NCBI GenBank assembly: GCA_964617375.1
Contig: CAZTXQ010000015.1
Location: 1 to 59,608 of the forward strand
DNA: 59,608 nt
Source: Firm-13 sp964617375
GTDB taxonomy: Bacteria; Bacillota; Clostridia; Saccharofermentanales; Saccharofermentanaceae
Reading direction: 5' to 3'
In this document: positions 1-8,312 of the stretch, in pieces
Numbering within the stretch: position 1 is the first letter of the stretch
How the letters are laid out: the number at the start of each line of letters is the position of its first letter
Made by a program: the position numbers and the translations under genes
The notes under the pieces: model-generated
Told to the model about the DNA's origin: nothing
What the model saw: only the letters and a program-made list of their open reading frames with translations
Databases searched by the model: none

Positions 1-100
1 TATTCTATCTGTTTATCCGTCTTTCCGTGCTTCTCGTGCCGGATGTGTGGTGTTTGCTCGCCGCACTATCGTATAATCGGAAAAAACGGAGGGCTTTATT

Positions 101-853
101 ATGGTGGATGTGAAAGGCCGGTGGGCCTTTATTACGGGAGCAAGCCGAGGTATCGGATACTTGTCGGCGATTTTTCTGGCCCAAAAGGGCTGTAATCTGA
201 TTCTTCACAGCCGGGAACCCGGTCATTGCGAGAAGGTTCTTCACGATGTGCGCGAGGCCGGTGTCGAAGCGTACGCGGTCGCAGCCGAGCTTTCCGATAC
301 GAATGCCGTCGCTGAGATGCTTCGCCAGATTGACGAGTTAGGAGTACGTGTCGATATCGTGCTGAATAACGCGGGTCTTCAGATCGCATACCGTTCGGAT
401 CCTTTTGAAACGCCCGCATCGGATTATTCGAAGAGCTTTCTCGTAAATACGATTGCGCCGATGATGATCACATATCACTTTATGCCGAAGATGATCGCGG
501 CAGGGTTCGGACGGATCGTGAATACGACCAGCGGCATACGCTTAGAGCCCCAGCAGGCCGGCTATTCGGCGAGCAAGGCGGCTCTTGATAAAGTGACCGT
601 CGATCTGGGCAAAGTTACCCAGGGAACAGACGTCATGATCAATCTGGCCGATCCGGGCTGGTGCCGGACCGATCTAGGCGGCGCTCAGGCACCGAATGCT
701 CCGGAGAGCACGATTCCCGGCATTCTCATGGGTGTTTTCGCAGATGACCGTAAGTCGGGACGATGGTTCGGTGCACAGACCTTTGCCGGTATGGAGCTCG
801 CGGATGCGGTTCGCAAGGCCGAAGCGGAGTTTGACAGCCCGTACGGAATCTGA
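101..853 (+). CDS. SDR family NAD(P)-dependent oxidoreductase
   Basis: A 250-residue classical short-chain dehydrogenase/reductase, the usual length for the family. The Rossmann glycine motif GASRGIG is at residues 13-19, NNAG at 89-92, a Ser near 144, and the catalytic YSASK with Tyr155 and Lys159. It should be a cytosolic enzyme oxidising or reducing a carbonyl/alcohol with NAD(P); the substrate cannot be read from sequence. The ATG at 101 has a GGAGG ribosome site about 9 nt upstream, and a TATAAT box lies at 72-77. It stands alone and converges on the GGDEF gene. The C-terminal stretch after residue 185 (LADPGWCRTDLGG) is typical of SDRs that close over the cofactor. The family assignment is secure and the function is not. 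Confidence 0.9.
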   Translation: MVDVKGRWAFITGASRGIGYLSAIFLAQKGCNLILHSREPGHCEKVLHDVREAGVEAYAVAAELSDTNAVAEMLRQIDELGVRVDIVLNNAGLQIAYRSDPFETPASDYSKSFLVNTIAPMMITYHFMPKMIAAGFGRIVNTTSGIRLEPQQAGYSASKAALDKVTVDLGKVTQGTDVMINLADPGWCRTDLGGAQAPNAPESTIPGILMGVFADDRKSGRWFGAQTFAGMELADAVRKAEAEFDSPYGI

Positions 854-905
854 GAACCCTTACGACACAGAGTACCGGACAGCCAGAGCTGTTTGCCATC
901 GGAGT

Positions 906-2044
906 TTATCTTTCGACGGCGAACTTGCCGCGCTTGTCCTCATACATCTTCTGATCCAGACGGTCGATATACGTGTCCGAATTCGTTTTGGTTCCGGCGG
1001 GATAGACATCGTATCCCAGCGAGAAACTTAAGCGGTAGGGCTTCATGTTCCGGTTGTTGAATTCTTCTGTTTTCTCCCGGATGCGGGACACGGCTTCCTC
1101 GAGATCTTCCCTGCTTTGCGCATCGATGATCATCAGGAATTCGTCGCCGCCGAATCTTGCGATGAAGTCGTCGCGCCGGAGAGCGGATTTCAGGATCCCA
1201 ACGGCATCCTTCAGGGCTTCATCGCCGATCGCGTGCCCATAGGTGTCGTTGATGCTTTTAAAATGGTCTATGTCGGCCATGATGGCACCGAAGGTCTTTT
1301 TTCCGTGCTGCCGCGGATTTTTTCGCGGATATAATCCTGAAAATAGAGTCTGTTGTTGACTCCGGTCAGGAAATCCGTATTGAGATTCCGGGACTGGAGG
1401 ATAAAGTACGTGATGAGCAGGGAGAGTGTAACGCCGACCCAGTTGTACGACACGCCGTAAACAAGAGCCTGCAGCAGCATGCCGATGAACGGCGCGATGA
1501 AGAAGATTGTAATGGTAGATACCTGTCTCTTCGGCAGCTCTTTTCGCATACTCATAATAAAAAAGAACGAGTATATGAGAAGGATCTCGCAGTAACCCAG
1601 ATGGATCAGAAAAAGAGACCCGCGGTGATAGATGTTGGCGGCGTCGACGTAAAAGAACCATCCGGTGCGAAGACTTGCGACGGACATGATCGCGTTGGCG
1701 GCAATCAGCACGTAAAGGACTGCGCGGATCCTTCTGATCTTCTTCTCGCCGCTGTTTACCAGGCAATATACATACAAGACCCATGCGGTCGGAACCGCAG
1801 GCGCGCCGATATAGAGCAGCAGATTAAAGAACGTATTGAGAAACAGATTGAGCGAGCCGGGAAGCCCGTTGAATACCCATCCGAGAAGATCGACTACGAT
1901 CATGGTCATCGTAAGTATGACCAGAGTTATGAACAGTTTGTACTGCGCGAAAAGCTTCTCGCGCCGGTTGTAGGAGTGGATCAGTATAATCAGAAGAATG
2001 ATAAAGGATACGACACTCGAGTCAAACGTTTTCGGCGTAGTCAT
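906..2044 (-). pseudogene. Membrane-anchored GGDEF diguanylate cyclase, frameshifted
   Basis: Two overlapping frames on the minus strand form one gene. The upstream part (start 2044, GGGGGG ribosome site) encodes about seven hydrophobic helices and then DFLTGVNNR, the usual beginning of a GGDEF domain. The frame then stops at 1268. The rest of the domain continues in another frame, starting at KTFGAIMADIDHFKSINDTYG, and carries the intact RFGGDEF catalytic loop, ending at 906. The frames join at a run of six T on the plus strand (1297-1302); one extra base there restores a protein of about 379 residues. GGDEF proteins make cyclic di-GMP. No RxxD inhibitory site was identified with confidence. 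The gene is either truly broken, phase-variable at the homopolymer, or carries a sequencing error. Confidence 0.82.
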
Positions 2045-2076
2045 GTTACCCCCCTGTGCAATATGTCATCCCGGTT

Positions 2077-3318
2077 TTAATCGTCTGAGAGGTGCTTCAT
2101 TAATTTCGCCCATACGGCTTTCGTCTCTTCGAAATCTTTATAGTGTTTTCGTACGTTCTTATCGTATTTTGTAAGCTCATCCCGAATGTTCATAAATTCC
2201 GGATGTCCGAAATATTCGGCGACTTTGGGAAGGACGGCCTCCAGCCGCTTCTTCATTTCATCGATTTTTCTCCCGTATTCCTCCGGCTCCGTAATATACA
2301 AGAGGAGCGGCTTGTAACGGATCCAACCGATCGCGGCCCGGTAAAAACGCGCGATATTATCCTCGTTATCCGCACGGATGCTCTTAAGGGTGGTTGGAAG
2401 TACACCGTCCAACAAGTAATTGTAGGTTCCGAACCCGTCATGAAAAGCATAGCACGGCACCTTCATCACCTTGCGGTCATGCAGGCATGTGCTTAAGAAC
2501 GTATCTTCCCCGCGCGCGCCGGGAGGATTGTAGAACGGAAATACGCGAGCCGGCCTACTTAAATTGATGCAGAGATTCGCACCGGAGATGAATTTCGAAT
2601 GCTTCACTTCCTGCACTTCAACCGCCTGATTGTTTATCAGTACCTGTGTATCCGCATAGGTCACGCCGCCGTTTTCCATCACGGTTTTGATTTTGTCCCA
2701 TTCGATAATGTCGTTGCTGATTGCTTCTATGAAACCGCGGAAGTCGGCCTCGGTCATTGTGTCGTTGTATTCAATATACGGAATCGGCGAGATGTATCCG
2801 CAGTGATTTCCGTGCGTAATGTCGGCGTGTTTTATGGATGCGAGATGTGAGGATAATACGTGCTGACCGCTCCAGAGCGCGGTTTTCCGCGTATTGGTTA
2901 CCGCCATCGGGTATTCGTCGTCATCCAGAAAGACCAGGCAGTCCAGTTTGTTCTTAATCGCGAAATACAGTACGGCATTACGTTTGGAAGCGTAGCCTTT
3001 CCCGAAAATCCTGCGCGCTTCGGCCGCTGTAATAATCTGCTGATCGGTTAGCATCTCAATTTCGTTTCGGATCATGCTGCTGTTGATGAACAGCATATCT
3101 TCAATCTGGCCGGATAAATATGCGGGAACGTTTGTGAAGTCCGACGCCCGTGTCTTCTGGTAGGATAAGTCGTAGGACACCAGAACATTCAGGCTTATGC
3201 GGTCGTTGTCCACCAGACCGGAATCGTTCCAGTTCTGTATATATGTCCTTAAGACTCTCTGAAAGCTTTTCCGGCCGGTCGCAAAGCCGATTCCTACCTT
3301 CGTGTATGTATTTCCCAT
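2077..3318 (-). CDS. Glycosyltransferase-like protein (GT-A type, unassigned family)
   Basis: A soluble protein of 413 residues. The visible hallmark is CLVFLDDDEYP, a hydrophobic strand ending in an acidic DDD triad, as in the DXD metal/nucleotide-sugar site of GT-A glycosyltransferases. It follows an N-terminal half resembling the nucleotide-binding half of that fold (SYDLSYQKT, YASKRNAVLYFAIKN). Further on, PPGARGEDTFLS and CYAFHDGFGTYNYLL resemble the acceptor-side ED and H motifs of GT-A enzymes. I chose the ATG at 3318 because AAGGAG sits 8 nt before it, whereas the GTG at 3327 has no room for a ribosome site. A TGTTATAAT extended -10 lies about 50 nt upstream. No neighbouring sugar genes suggest a substrate, and the exact family is unknown. 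Confidence 0.6.
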   Translation of the reverse strand: MGNTYTKVGIGFATGRKSFQRVLRTYIQNWNDSGLVDNDRISLNVLVSYDLSYQKTRASDFTNVPAYLSGQIEDMLFINSSMIRNEIEMLTDQQIITAAEARRIFGKGYASKRNAVLYFAIKNKLDCLVFLDDDEYPMAVTNTRKTALWSGQHVLSSHLASIKHADITHGNHCGYISPIPYIEYNDTMTEADFRGFIEAISNDIIEWDKIKTVMENGGVTYADTQVLINNQAVEVQEVKHSKFISGANLCINLSRPARVFPFYNPPGARGEDTFLSTCLHDRKVMKVPCYAFHDGFGTYNYLLDGVLPTTLKSIRADNEDNIARFYRAAIGWIRYKPLLLYITEPEEYGRKIDEMKKRLEAVLPKVAEYFGHPEFMNIRDELTKYDKNVRKHYKDFEETKAVWAKLMKHLSDD

Positions 3319-3512
3319 GTATAACACTCCTTTTCAATCACTATATTGCGCATCCGGAATAATCTCAAATAATTATAACATTCTTTCATGTATATGTTAT
3401 ATACCCGGACGCTGCCGGCCGGCGAGAGACGCAGTATAATGGAATCAGAACATGGTAAAGCTTGGCACTTTGACGCTAAATGGCATCGGCGTGACCGCCC
3501 GGGGAGGCCCTT

Positions 3513-3959
3513 ATGAAGAAAGAATCCGTTAAATCGATCCTTCTCCCTCTGATTCTGATTCCAGCCGGCGGAATTCTTGTTCTTATTCTTTGCTATCTTC
3601 TTTATTACGGCTTTGTACTTTCTATGGAATCTTTCATTTTTACGGGTGATCCGCAAAGAGTTCCCGTTGGGAATCTCAGGGTTATCTTCACGGCCATTCT
3701 TCTGGCGGCCGGTGTTGTGGTCCTGTGCACGAAGTGGCCGGATCTCCTTAAGGTGATTCTCCTTACAGGTCCTGTAGGGACTCTGATGATAACGGTCATT
3801 CTGACCTTCTATCAGCAGCTGCCGACAGCATACGTCCTGATTGCGGTGATTCTGGCGGGTCTTCTCTTCCCGATCCTCCGGTATAAGAAACCGTGGCTGT
3901 ATACGTACGCTCTCCTGATCGCAGCAATCGCAGCCGTTCTCTACGGATATCCCAGATGA
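3513..3959 (+). CDS. Small integral membrane protein, unknown function
   Basis: 148 residues, almost entirely hydrophobic. About five predicted membrane helices can be picked out near residues 5-35, 51-72, 74-98, 102-122 and 127-146, with short charged loops such as RYKKPW. The ATG follows GGGGAGG by 5-6 nt. No enzymatic motif, signal or conserved domain is recognisable. It is a single gene, divergent from the glycosyltransferase-like gene, and is followed by the separate promoter of the acetyltransferase. It could be a small transporter subunit or an orphan membrane protein; nothing in the sequence decides. Confidence 0.65.
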   Translation: MKKESVKSILLPLILIPAGGILVLILCYLLYYGFVLSMESFIFTGDPQRVPVGNLRVIFTAILLAAGVVVLCTKWPDLLKVILLTGPVGTLMITVILTFYQQLPTAYVLIAVILAGLLFPILRYKKPWLYTYALLIAAIAAVLYGYPR

Positions 3960-3988
3960 CAAACCGCGATCCCCGGCGGCCCGTGCGG

Positions 3989-3997
3989 TGATATAAT
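3989..3997 (+). promoter_or_regulatory. Extended -10 promoter of the GNAT/YdeI/ABC gene cluster
   Basis: TGATATAATAA, with TATAAT at 3992-3997 and a TG just upstream, 34 nt before the start codon of the acetyltransferase gene. No good -35 box is visible. It probably drives the genes that follow as far as the ABC permease. Confidence 0.5.
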
Positions 3998-4030
3998 AAA
4001 TAGATCACGATTGAGCATGGAGATATTCAT

Positions 4031-4597
4031 ATGGAATATACGGAAAAGTCTTTCCTTCTGAAAAGCGGAAAAACCTGTACACTTAGAAGCCCCGGGCCGG
4101 ACGACGCTTCCGGTATGCTGGATTATCTGCGTCTCACCTACTCGGAGACCGACTTTATGACACGTTATCCCGAGGAAGTAAAATTCACGATTGAAGAAGA
4201 AGCAAGTCTGTTGAATGACCGGTTCGGAGGTCCGGACGGCATGATGATCGCGGCATTTCTCGACGGCCGCGTCATAGGCTGCGTCTCTTTTTCGAGAATT
4301 TCGGGTGTAATCAAGGTATGCCACCGTGCGGGATTGGGTATTGCCGTCTTGAAGGAATACTGGAACACAGGTCTGGGGACGCTCCTCTTATCGGAGGCGA
4401 TCGTGCACGCCGAAAAGAGCGGGTTCGAGCAGCTCGAGCTCGAGGTCATAACGTCTAACGACAGGGCTTTCCGGATGTACCGGAACTTCGGATTCGAATT
4501 GTACGGCACCCGGGAGAACGCTTTTAAACTTAAAGACGGTTCGTATTGTGCGGAACATCTGATGATGAAGAGGCTATGCCCGGGCGGCTCACAGTAA
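4031..4597 (+). CDS. GNAT family N-acetyltransferase
   Basis: A 188-residue acetyltransferase of the GNAT fold. The acetyl-CoA-binding region is GIAVLKEYWNTGLGTLLLSEA (about residues 108-128), a variant of the R/Q-x-x-G-x-G/A loop, followed by LEVITSNDRAFRMYRNFGFE, the classic motif B with an Asn and the terminal NFGF. Such enzymes transfer acetyl groups to amines on small molecules, peptides or ribosomal proteins; the acceptor is unknown. The start is supported by GGAGA upstream. It is the first gene of a run in one direction, 24 nt before the YdeI-like gene. Confidence 0.85.
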   Translation: MEYTEKSFLLKSGKTCTLRSPGPDDASGMLDYLRLTYSETDFMTRYPEEVKFTIEEEASLLNDRFGGPDGMMIAAFLDGRVIGCVSFSRISGVIKVCHRAGLGIAVLKEYWNTGLGTLLLSEAIVHAEKSGFEQLELEVITSNDRAFRMYRNFGFELYGTRENAFKLKDGSYCAEHLMMKRLCPGGSQ

Positions 4598-4621
4598 AGA
4601 CATAAGAAACGGGGGTTGTTT

Positions 4622-5215
4622 ATGACTCCGAACGAAAAAAATCCACGGGTTGACGAGTTCCTGGCAAAGGCATCGAAGTGGCGCGAAGAATTCACGATGC
4701 TTCGGAACATACTTCTCGACACGCCTCTGACCGAAGATCTGAAGTGGGGTGTCCCCTGCTACACACGTAATGGCCGAAACGTCGTTCTGATTCACGGCTT
4801 CAAGGAGTATTGTGCTCTTCTCTTCATCAAGGGCTCTCTCCTTAAGGACCCCGACGGTATTCTGATCACGCAGACGGAGAATGTACAGGCCGGGCGGCAG
4901 CTTCGCTTTACCGGACCCGAGGAGATCGCAAAAATCGAAAACAGCATTCGCGCATACGTTTCAGAAGCGATCCAGCTCGAGGAATCCGGCGCGGCCGTGG
5001 CCTTCCGGAAGAATACGGATTTCGCAATTTCGGAAGAATTACGGGTAAAATTCGCCGAGTTACCCGAGCTTAAGACAGCCTTTGAAGAATTGACGCCCGG
5101 CAGGCAAAGGGCGTATATTCTTTTCTTTACCGAACCCAAGCAGGCAAAGACGCGCGAATCGAGGATCGGGAAATCGATTCCGCGGATTCTTGAAGGAATA
5201 GGCTTGAATGACTGA
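4622..5215 (+). CDS. YdeI/OmpD-associated family protein (DUF1801-like)
   Basis: 197 residues. The N-terminal part (LTEDLKWGVPCYTRNGRNV, then LLFIKGSLLKDPDG) is the DUF1801/YdhG-like fold. The C-terminal part (LTPGRQRAYILFFTEPKQAKTRESRI) is the YdeI signature of bacteriocin-protection/OmpD-associated proteins. The family is widespread and its biochemical role is not established. The ATG at 4622 is preferred over a TTG at 4616 because the G-rich ribosome site lies at 4610-4615. It overlaps or abuts the following ABC ATPase gene, so translation is likely coupled. Confidence 0.8.
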   Translation: MTPNEKNPRVDEFLAKASKWREEFTMLRNILLDTPLTEDLKWGVPCYTRNGRNVVLIHGFKEYCALLFIKGSLLKDPDGILITQTENVQAGRQLRFTGPEEIAKIENSIRAYVSEAIQLEESGAAVAFRKNTDFAISEELRVKFAELPELKTAFEELTPGRQRAYILFFTEPKQAKTRESRIGKSIPRILEGIGLND

Positions 5216-5237
5216 CAGCAGGAGGCTAAAGGCAAAT

Positions 5238-6149
5238 ATGCCGGAAATAAAGGTAGATCATCTGACAAAAGATTACGGCGTGGGAAGAGGCGTTTTTGAC
5301 GTCTCCTTCGAAGTCGGACAGGGCGAATGCTTCGGATATTTAGGTCCGAACGGCGCCGGCAAAACAACGACCATCCGCCATATCATGGGCTTTTCGAAGC
5401 CCGGGAGCGGAGCCTGCTTAGTAACGGGGCTCGACAGCCGAAAAAACGCCGCCGTTATTCAGCGGAGTGTCGGATATCTTCCGGGCGAAATTGCTCTCCC
5501 GGCAGGACTGACCGGCACGGAATTTCTCGATATGATGGCAAAGTTACGGGGCATGAAAAGCCGCGCGCATCTCAATATGCTGCTCGACCGGTTCGAGCTT
5601 GACCCGAACATCGGCACGAAGAAGATGAGCCTCGGCGTCAAAAGGAAGCTCGCGATCGTCGCGGCCTTTATGCACGACCCCGCCATTCTCGTGCTCGACG
5701 AGCCGACCAGCGGTCTCGACCCGGTGATGCAGGAGATTTTCGTAAATTTTATTCTTGCCGAAAAGAAGCGCGGCAAGACGATCCTTCTGTCCTCTCACAT
5801 TTTCAGCGAAGTGGACGCCACCTGCGACCGGATCGCCATCATCAAGGACGGTTCTATCGTCTCGCAGTTTGAGGCGGACGAATTGAAGAAGAAAAGTGAC
5901 AAGGTGTATCAGATTGAATTTGCGACCGACGAGGCCTATGCGGATTTTATGCGTCTCGGCTGGGAACTCTCGATGAATCGTCCGGAACAGCGGAAAGTCA
6001 AGGTTCCCGTAAATGACGCGGAAATCAACCGGCTGATCCGCGACACGGCGTCGCTTCCGATGCATTACATAAAAGAAATCAAGTTCACTCTTGAAGATTA
6101 TTTTATGAAGTTCTATCGGGAAGATAAATCTTTCGAAGGGGTGAAGTGA
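5238..6149 (+). CDS. ABC transporter ATP-binding protein (ABC-2 export system, copy 1)
   Basis: 303 residues from the preferred ATG (AGGAGG about 13 nt upstream; an in-frame ATG at 5208 overlaps the previous gene and is the alternative). The start was chosen by alignment with the paralogue that follows, where the same motif begins four residues after Met. Walker A is GPNGAGKTTT near residue 36, the signature loop is MSLGVKRK, Walker B is ILVLDEPTSGLDP, and the switch His is in SSHIF. A C-terminal domain of about 90 residues follows, as in exporters of the CcmA/NatA type. It should energise the permease encoded two genes downstream; the substrate is unknown. Confidence 0.9.
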   Translation: MPEIKVDHLTKDYGVGRGVFDVSFEVGQGECFGYLGPNGAGKTTTIRHIMGFSKPGSGACLVTGLDSRKNAAVIQRSVGYLPGEIALPAGLTGTEFLDMMAKLRGMKSRAHLNMLLDRFELDPNIGTKKMSLGVKRKLAIVAAFMHDPAILVLDEPTSGLDPVMQEIFVNFILAEKKRGKTILLSSHIFSEVDATCDRIAIIKDGSIVSQFEADELKKKSDKVYQIEFATDEAYADFMRLGWELSMNRPEQRKVKVPVNDAEINRLIRDTASLPMHYIKEIKFTLEDYFMKFYREDKSFEGVK

Positions 6150-6150
6150 A

Positions 6151-7062
6151 ATGGACGATATCGTTATCCGGGCCGATCACTTAACCAAAGATTACGGTTA
6201 CGGCCGCGGTACCTTTGACTTGAATTTCGAAGTCAGGCGCGGAGAAATTTTTGGATACGTCGGTACGAACGGCTCCGGCAAGACAACGACAATCCGCCAG
6301 ATGATGGGCTTCCTGAAGCCGACCTCCGGCAGTATAACCATGCTCGGCAAAGACGCGTGGGCCGAGACGACCGCTATCAAGCGCTTTACGAGCTATGTCC
6401 CGGGCGAGATCGCTTTCCCGGATCTGCCGACCGGCACGGAATTTCTTAAGGTGCAGGCGGAATATCTGGGTGTGACCGACATGAGTTACGCCAATCGCCT
6501 GATCCGGGATCTGCAGCTGGATCCGTCGGCCAATCTGAAGCGGATGTCCAAAGGAATGAAGCAGAAGACCGCGATCGTCGCGGCTCTGATGGGTGACCGG
6601 GATGTTTTGATTCTCGACGAGCCAACGACCGGACTCGATCCGCTCATGCGGGAAGTCTTTATCAGCGCTATTCTCGAAGAGAAGGCCAAGGGCAAGACCG
6701 TCTTCATGTCGAGCCACATCTATCAGGAAATCGAAGATACCTGCGACCGCGTCGCCCTGATCCGCGACGGCCGCATCGTCGACATCGCCGATATGAACGA
6801 CATCCGCCATCACAATGTAAAGACCTTCCGGCTCGGTTTCCGCGACAAGGCCGACTACGACGATTTCCGTGCCAAATACAGCCGCATCGAGGCGGAATAT
6901 CCGGACAAGCTTCATCTCACCGTCGATGTCGACGACAGCGGTATCAATGCGTTTTTCTCTCTCCTTTCCGGATACCAGCTGACCTATCTCTCCGAAATTA
7001 AATATACGCTCGAAAAGCATTTCGCAGGCATCTTCAAAGGAGTAACCGAAAATGAACAATAA
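6151..7062 (+). CDS. ABC transporter ATP-binding protein (ABC-2 export system, copy 2)
   Basis: 303 residues, clearly paralogous to the preceding ATPase: both start with an HLTKDYG.GRG segment and end in E-I-K-[FY]-T-L-E. Walker A is GTNGSGKTTT, signature MSKGMKQK, Walker B VLILDEPTTGLDP, H-loop SSHIYQ. The start has GAAGGGGTGA immediately upstream and lies one base after the previous stop. The next gene starts within its last codons. The tandem pair beside a single permease suggests a heterodimeric ATPase, or two alternative ATPases serving one exporter. Confidence 0.9.
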   Translation: MDDIVIRADHLTKDYGYGRGTFDLNFEVRRGEIFGYVGTNGSGKTTTIRQMMGFLKPTSGSITMLGKDAWAETTAIKRFTSYVPGEIAFPDLPTGTEFLKVQAEYLGVTDMSYANRLIRDLQLDPSANLKRMSKGMKQKTAIVAALMGDRDVLILDEPTTGLDPLMREVFISAILEEKAKGKTVFMSSHIYQEIEDTCDRVALIRDGRIVDIADMNDIRHHNVKTFRLGFRDKADYDDFRAKYSRIEAEYPDKLHLTVDVDDSGINAFFSLLSGYQLTYLSEIKYTLEKHFAGIFKGVTENEQ

Positions 7063-8236
7063 AACGGCAAGATTCTTTTCCCGCCCCCTCTTAAAACAAT
7101 CCATCAAGGCGAATGTTCTTTTGCTGATTCTCGTAACGTTTGCACTTTGCCTGATCACAACGGCCATGTCGTATGCGAGCAGCATAGAGACCGCCGCGGA
7201 TAAACAAATCGACAGCGAAACACAAGAGGAGTTCATCTCTTACTTATTTGTTTTCTCGACATACAATGCCGCGGCCGGAACGGATCTGTCCTATGATGAT
7301 TTCGTGCAGAGCACCGACAAGTCCGGGTATGACCAGGCATTTCAGATGTATAACGCTAAGGCGGGCGGCGACTTTTCGAGCGAGAAATTCGGTCAAGTCA
7401 TCGATACCATGACCGAAGCCAAGGCCGATATAAACGCGTTTGTGCGGTATTTCGAATACTATGTGGCGATCAACGGACAGACCGGCGTCTTTACCGGCAA
7501 AGAGCTTACCATGGAGGACTGCATCTCCACGGTTTTCTCCATGATGGGAATCAATCAGGAGAAAATTGACCGCCTGAAGAGCATCGATATCGACTCGCTT
7601 ATGAATCGCATGTATTTTACGATGTCGGGACTTCTTCTTCCCTTCCTCTATATCGTTATAACCGCCAATGCGCTGATCGCCGGCCAGGTCGACCGCGGAA
7701 GCATGGCTTACGTTCTTTCGACGCCGACGCGCCGATCGGCTGTATCCATCACGCAGGCTGTGTATCTTGCCGTATCGGTCCTCCTGATGACGGCGGCGAC
7801 CTGCGGCGTCAAAATCGCAACGTCATACGCTTTTGCTGATACGGTCAACCTGAAGCAGATCCTCACGCTTTACCTCGGAATGTACATCCTTCTCCTCGCA
7901 ATTTCCGGAATCTGCTATTTCTCGAGCAGCTTCTTCAATCTCACCAAGAAATCGTTTGCCTTGGGCGGCGGCCTCTCGGTATTCTTCTTCCTCTGTTCTG
8001 TCATCGGTATGTTCGGAATCGAGATGTTTGTCCAGATGGGGATGGGTGTCAAGGAGCTCGATATCTTCAACAAATTTACGATCATCTCGCTTTTCGATAC
8101 TGAAGCCATCGGCACGGTCGGAACAGCTTCTCCCGACTATTCCTTCGTCTGGAAGCTTGCCGTCCTTCTGGGAATTGCCGTCGTTACCTACATTGCCGGT
8201 GCCGTTAAATTCAACAAAAAGGATCTTCCTCTCTGA
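7052..8236 (+). CDS. ABC-2 type transporter permease
   Basis: 394 residues. One N-terminal helix (about 19-42) is followed by a large extracellular loop of roughly 150 residues, then five helices clustered near 195-390. This is the layout of ABC-2 exporter permeases with a big outer domain. The motif GQVDRGSMAYVLSTPTRR before the second half is typical of the coupling region (the P-T-x-R before a helix). It starts 11 nt inside the upstream ATPase gene with AAAGGAG in front. It ends the operon: the next gene has its own promoter. The exported substrate is unknown; antibiotics and lipids are common for the family. Confidence 0.87.
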   Translation: MNNKTARFFSRPLLKQSIKANVLLLILVTFALCLITTAMSYASSIETAADKQIDSETQEEFISYLFVFSTYNAAAGTDLSYDDFVQSTDKSGYDQAFQMYNAKAGGDFSSEKFGQVIDTMTEAKADINAFVRYFEYYVAINGQTGVFTGKELTMEDCISTVFSMMGINQEKIDRLKSIDIDSLMNRMYFTMSGLLLPFLYIVITANALIAGQVDRGSMAYVLSTPTRRSAVSITQAVYLAVSVLLMTAATCGVKIATSYAFADTVNLKQILTLYLGMYILLLAISGICYFSSSFFNLTKKSFALGGGLSVFFFLCSVIGMFGIEMFVQMGMGVKELDIFNKFTIISLFDTEAIGTVGTASPDYSFVWKLAVLLGIAVVTYIAGAVKFNKKDLPL

Positions 8237-8260
8237 TTCTATCCGAATGGGCCGTCTTTC

Positions 8261-8269
8261 TGTTACAAT
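8261..8269 (+). promoter_or_regulatory. Extended -10 promoter of the ABC-F gene
   Basis: TGTTACAAT with TACAAT at 8264-8269, 44 nt before the ABC-F start codon. No convincing -35 box is visible. Confidence 0.45.
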
Positions 8270-8312
8270 AGCATCTGTTTTCTCATAAAGAACAAAATAA
8301 GGGGATTTATCA

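Noticed and set aside
6181..7236. 351-codon minus-strand frame opposite the second ABC ATPase
   Set aside because: Antisense shadow of a well-supported ATPase.
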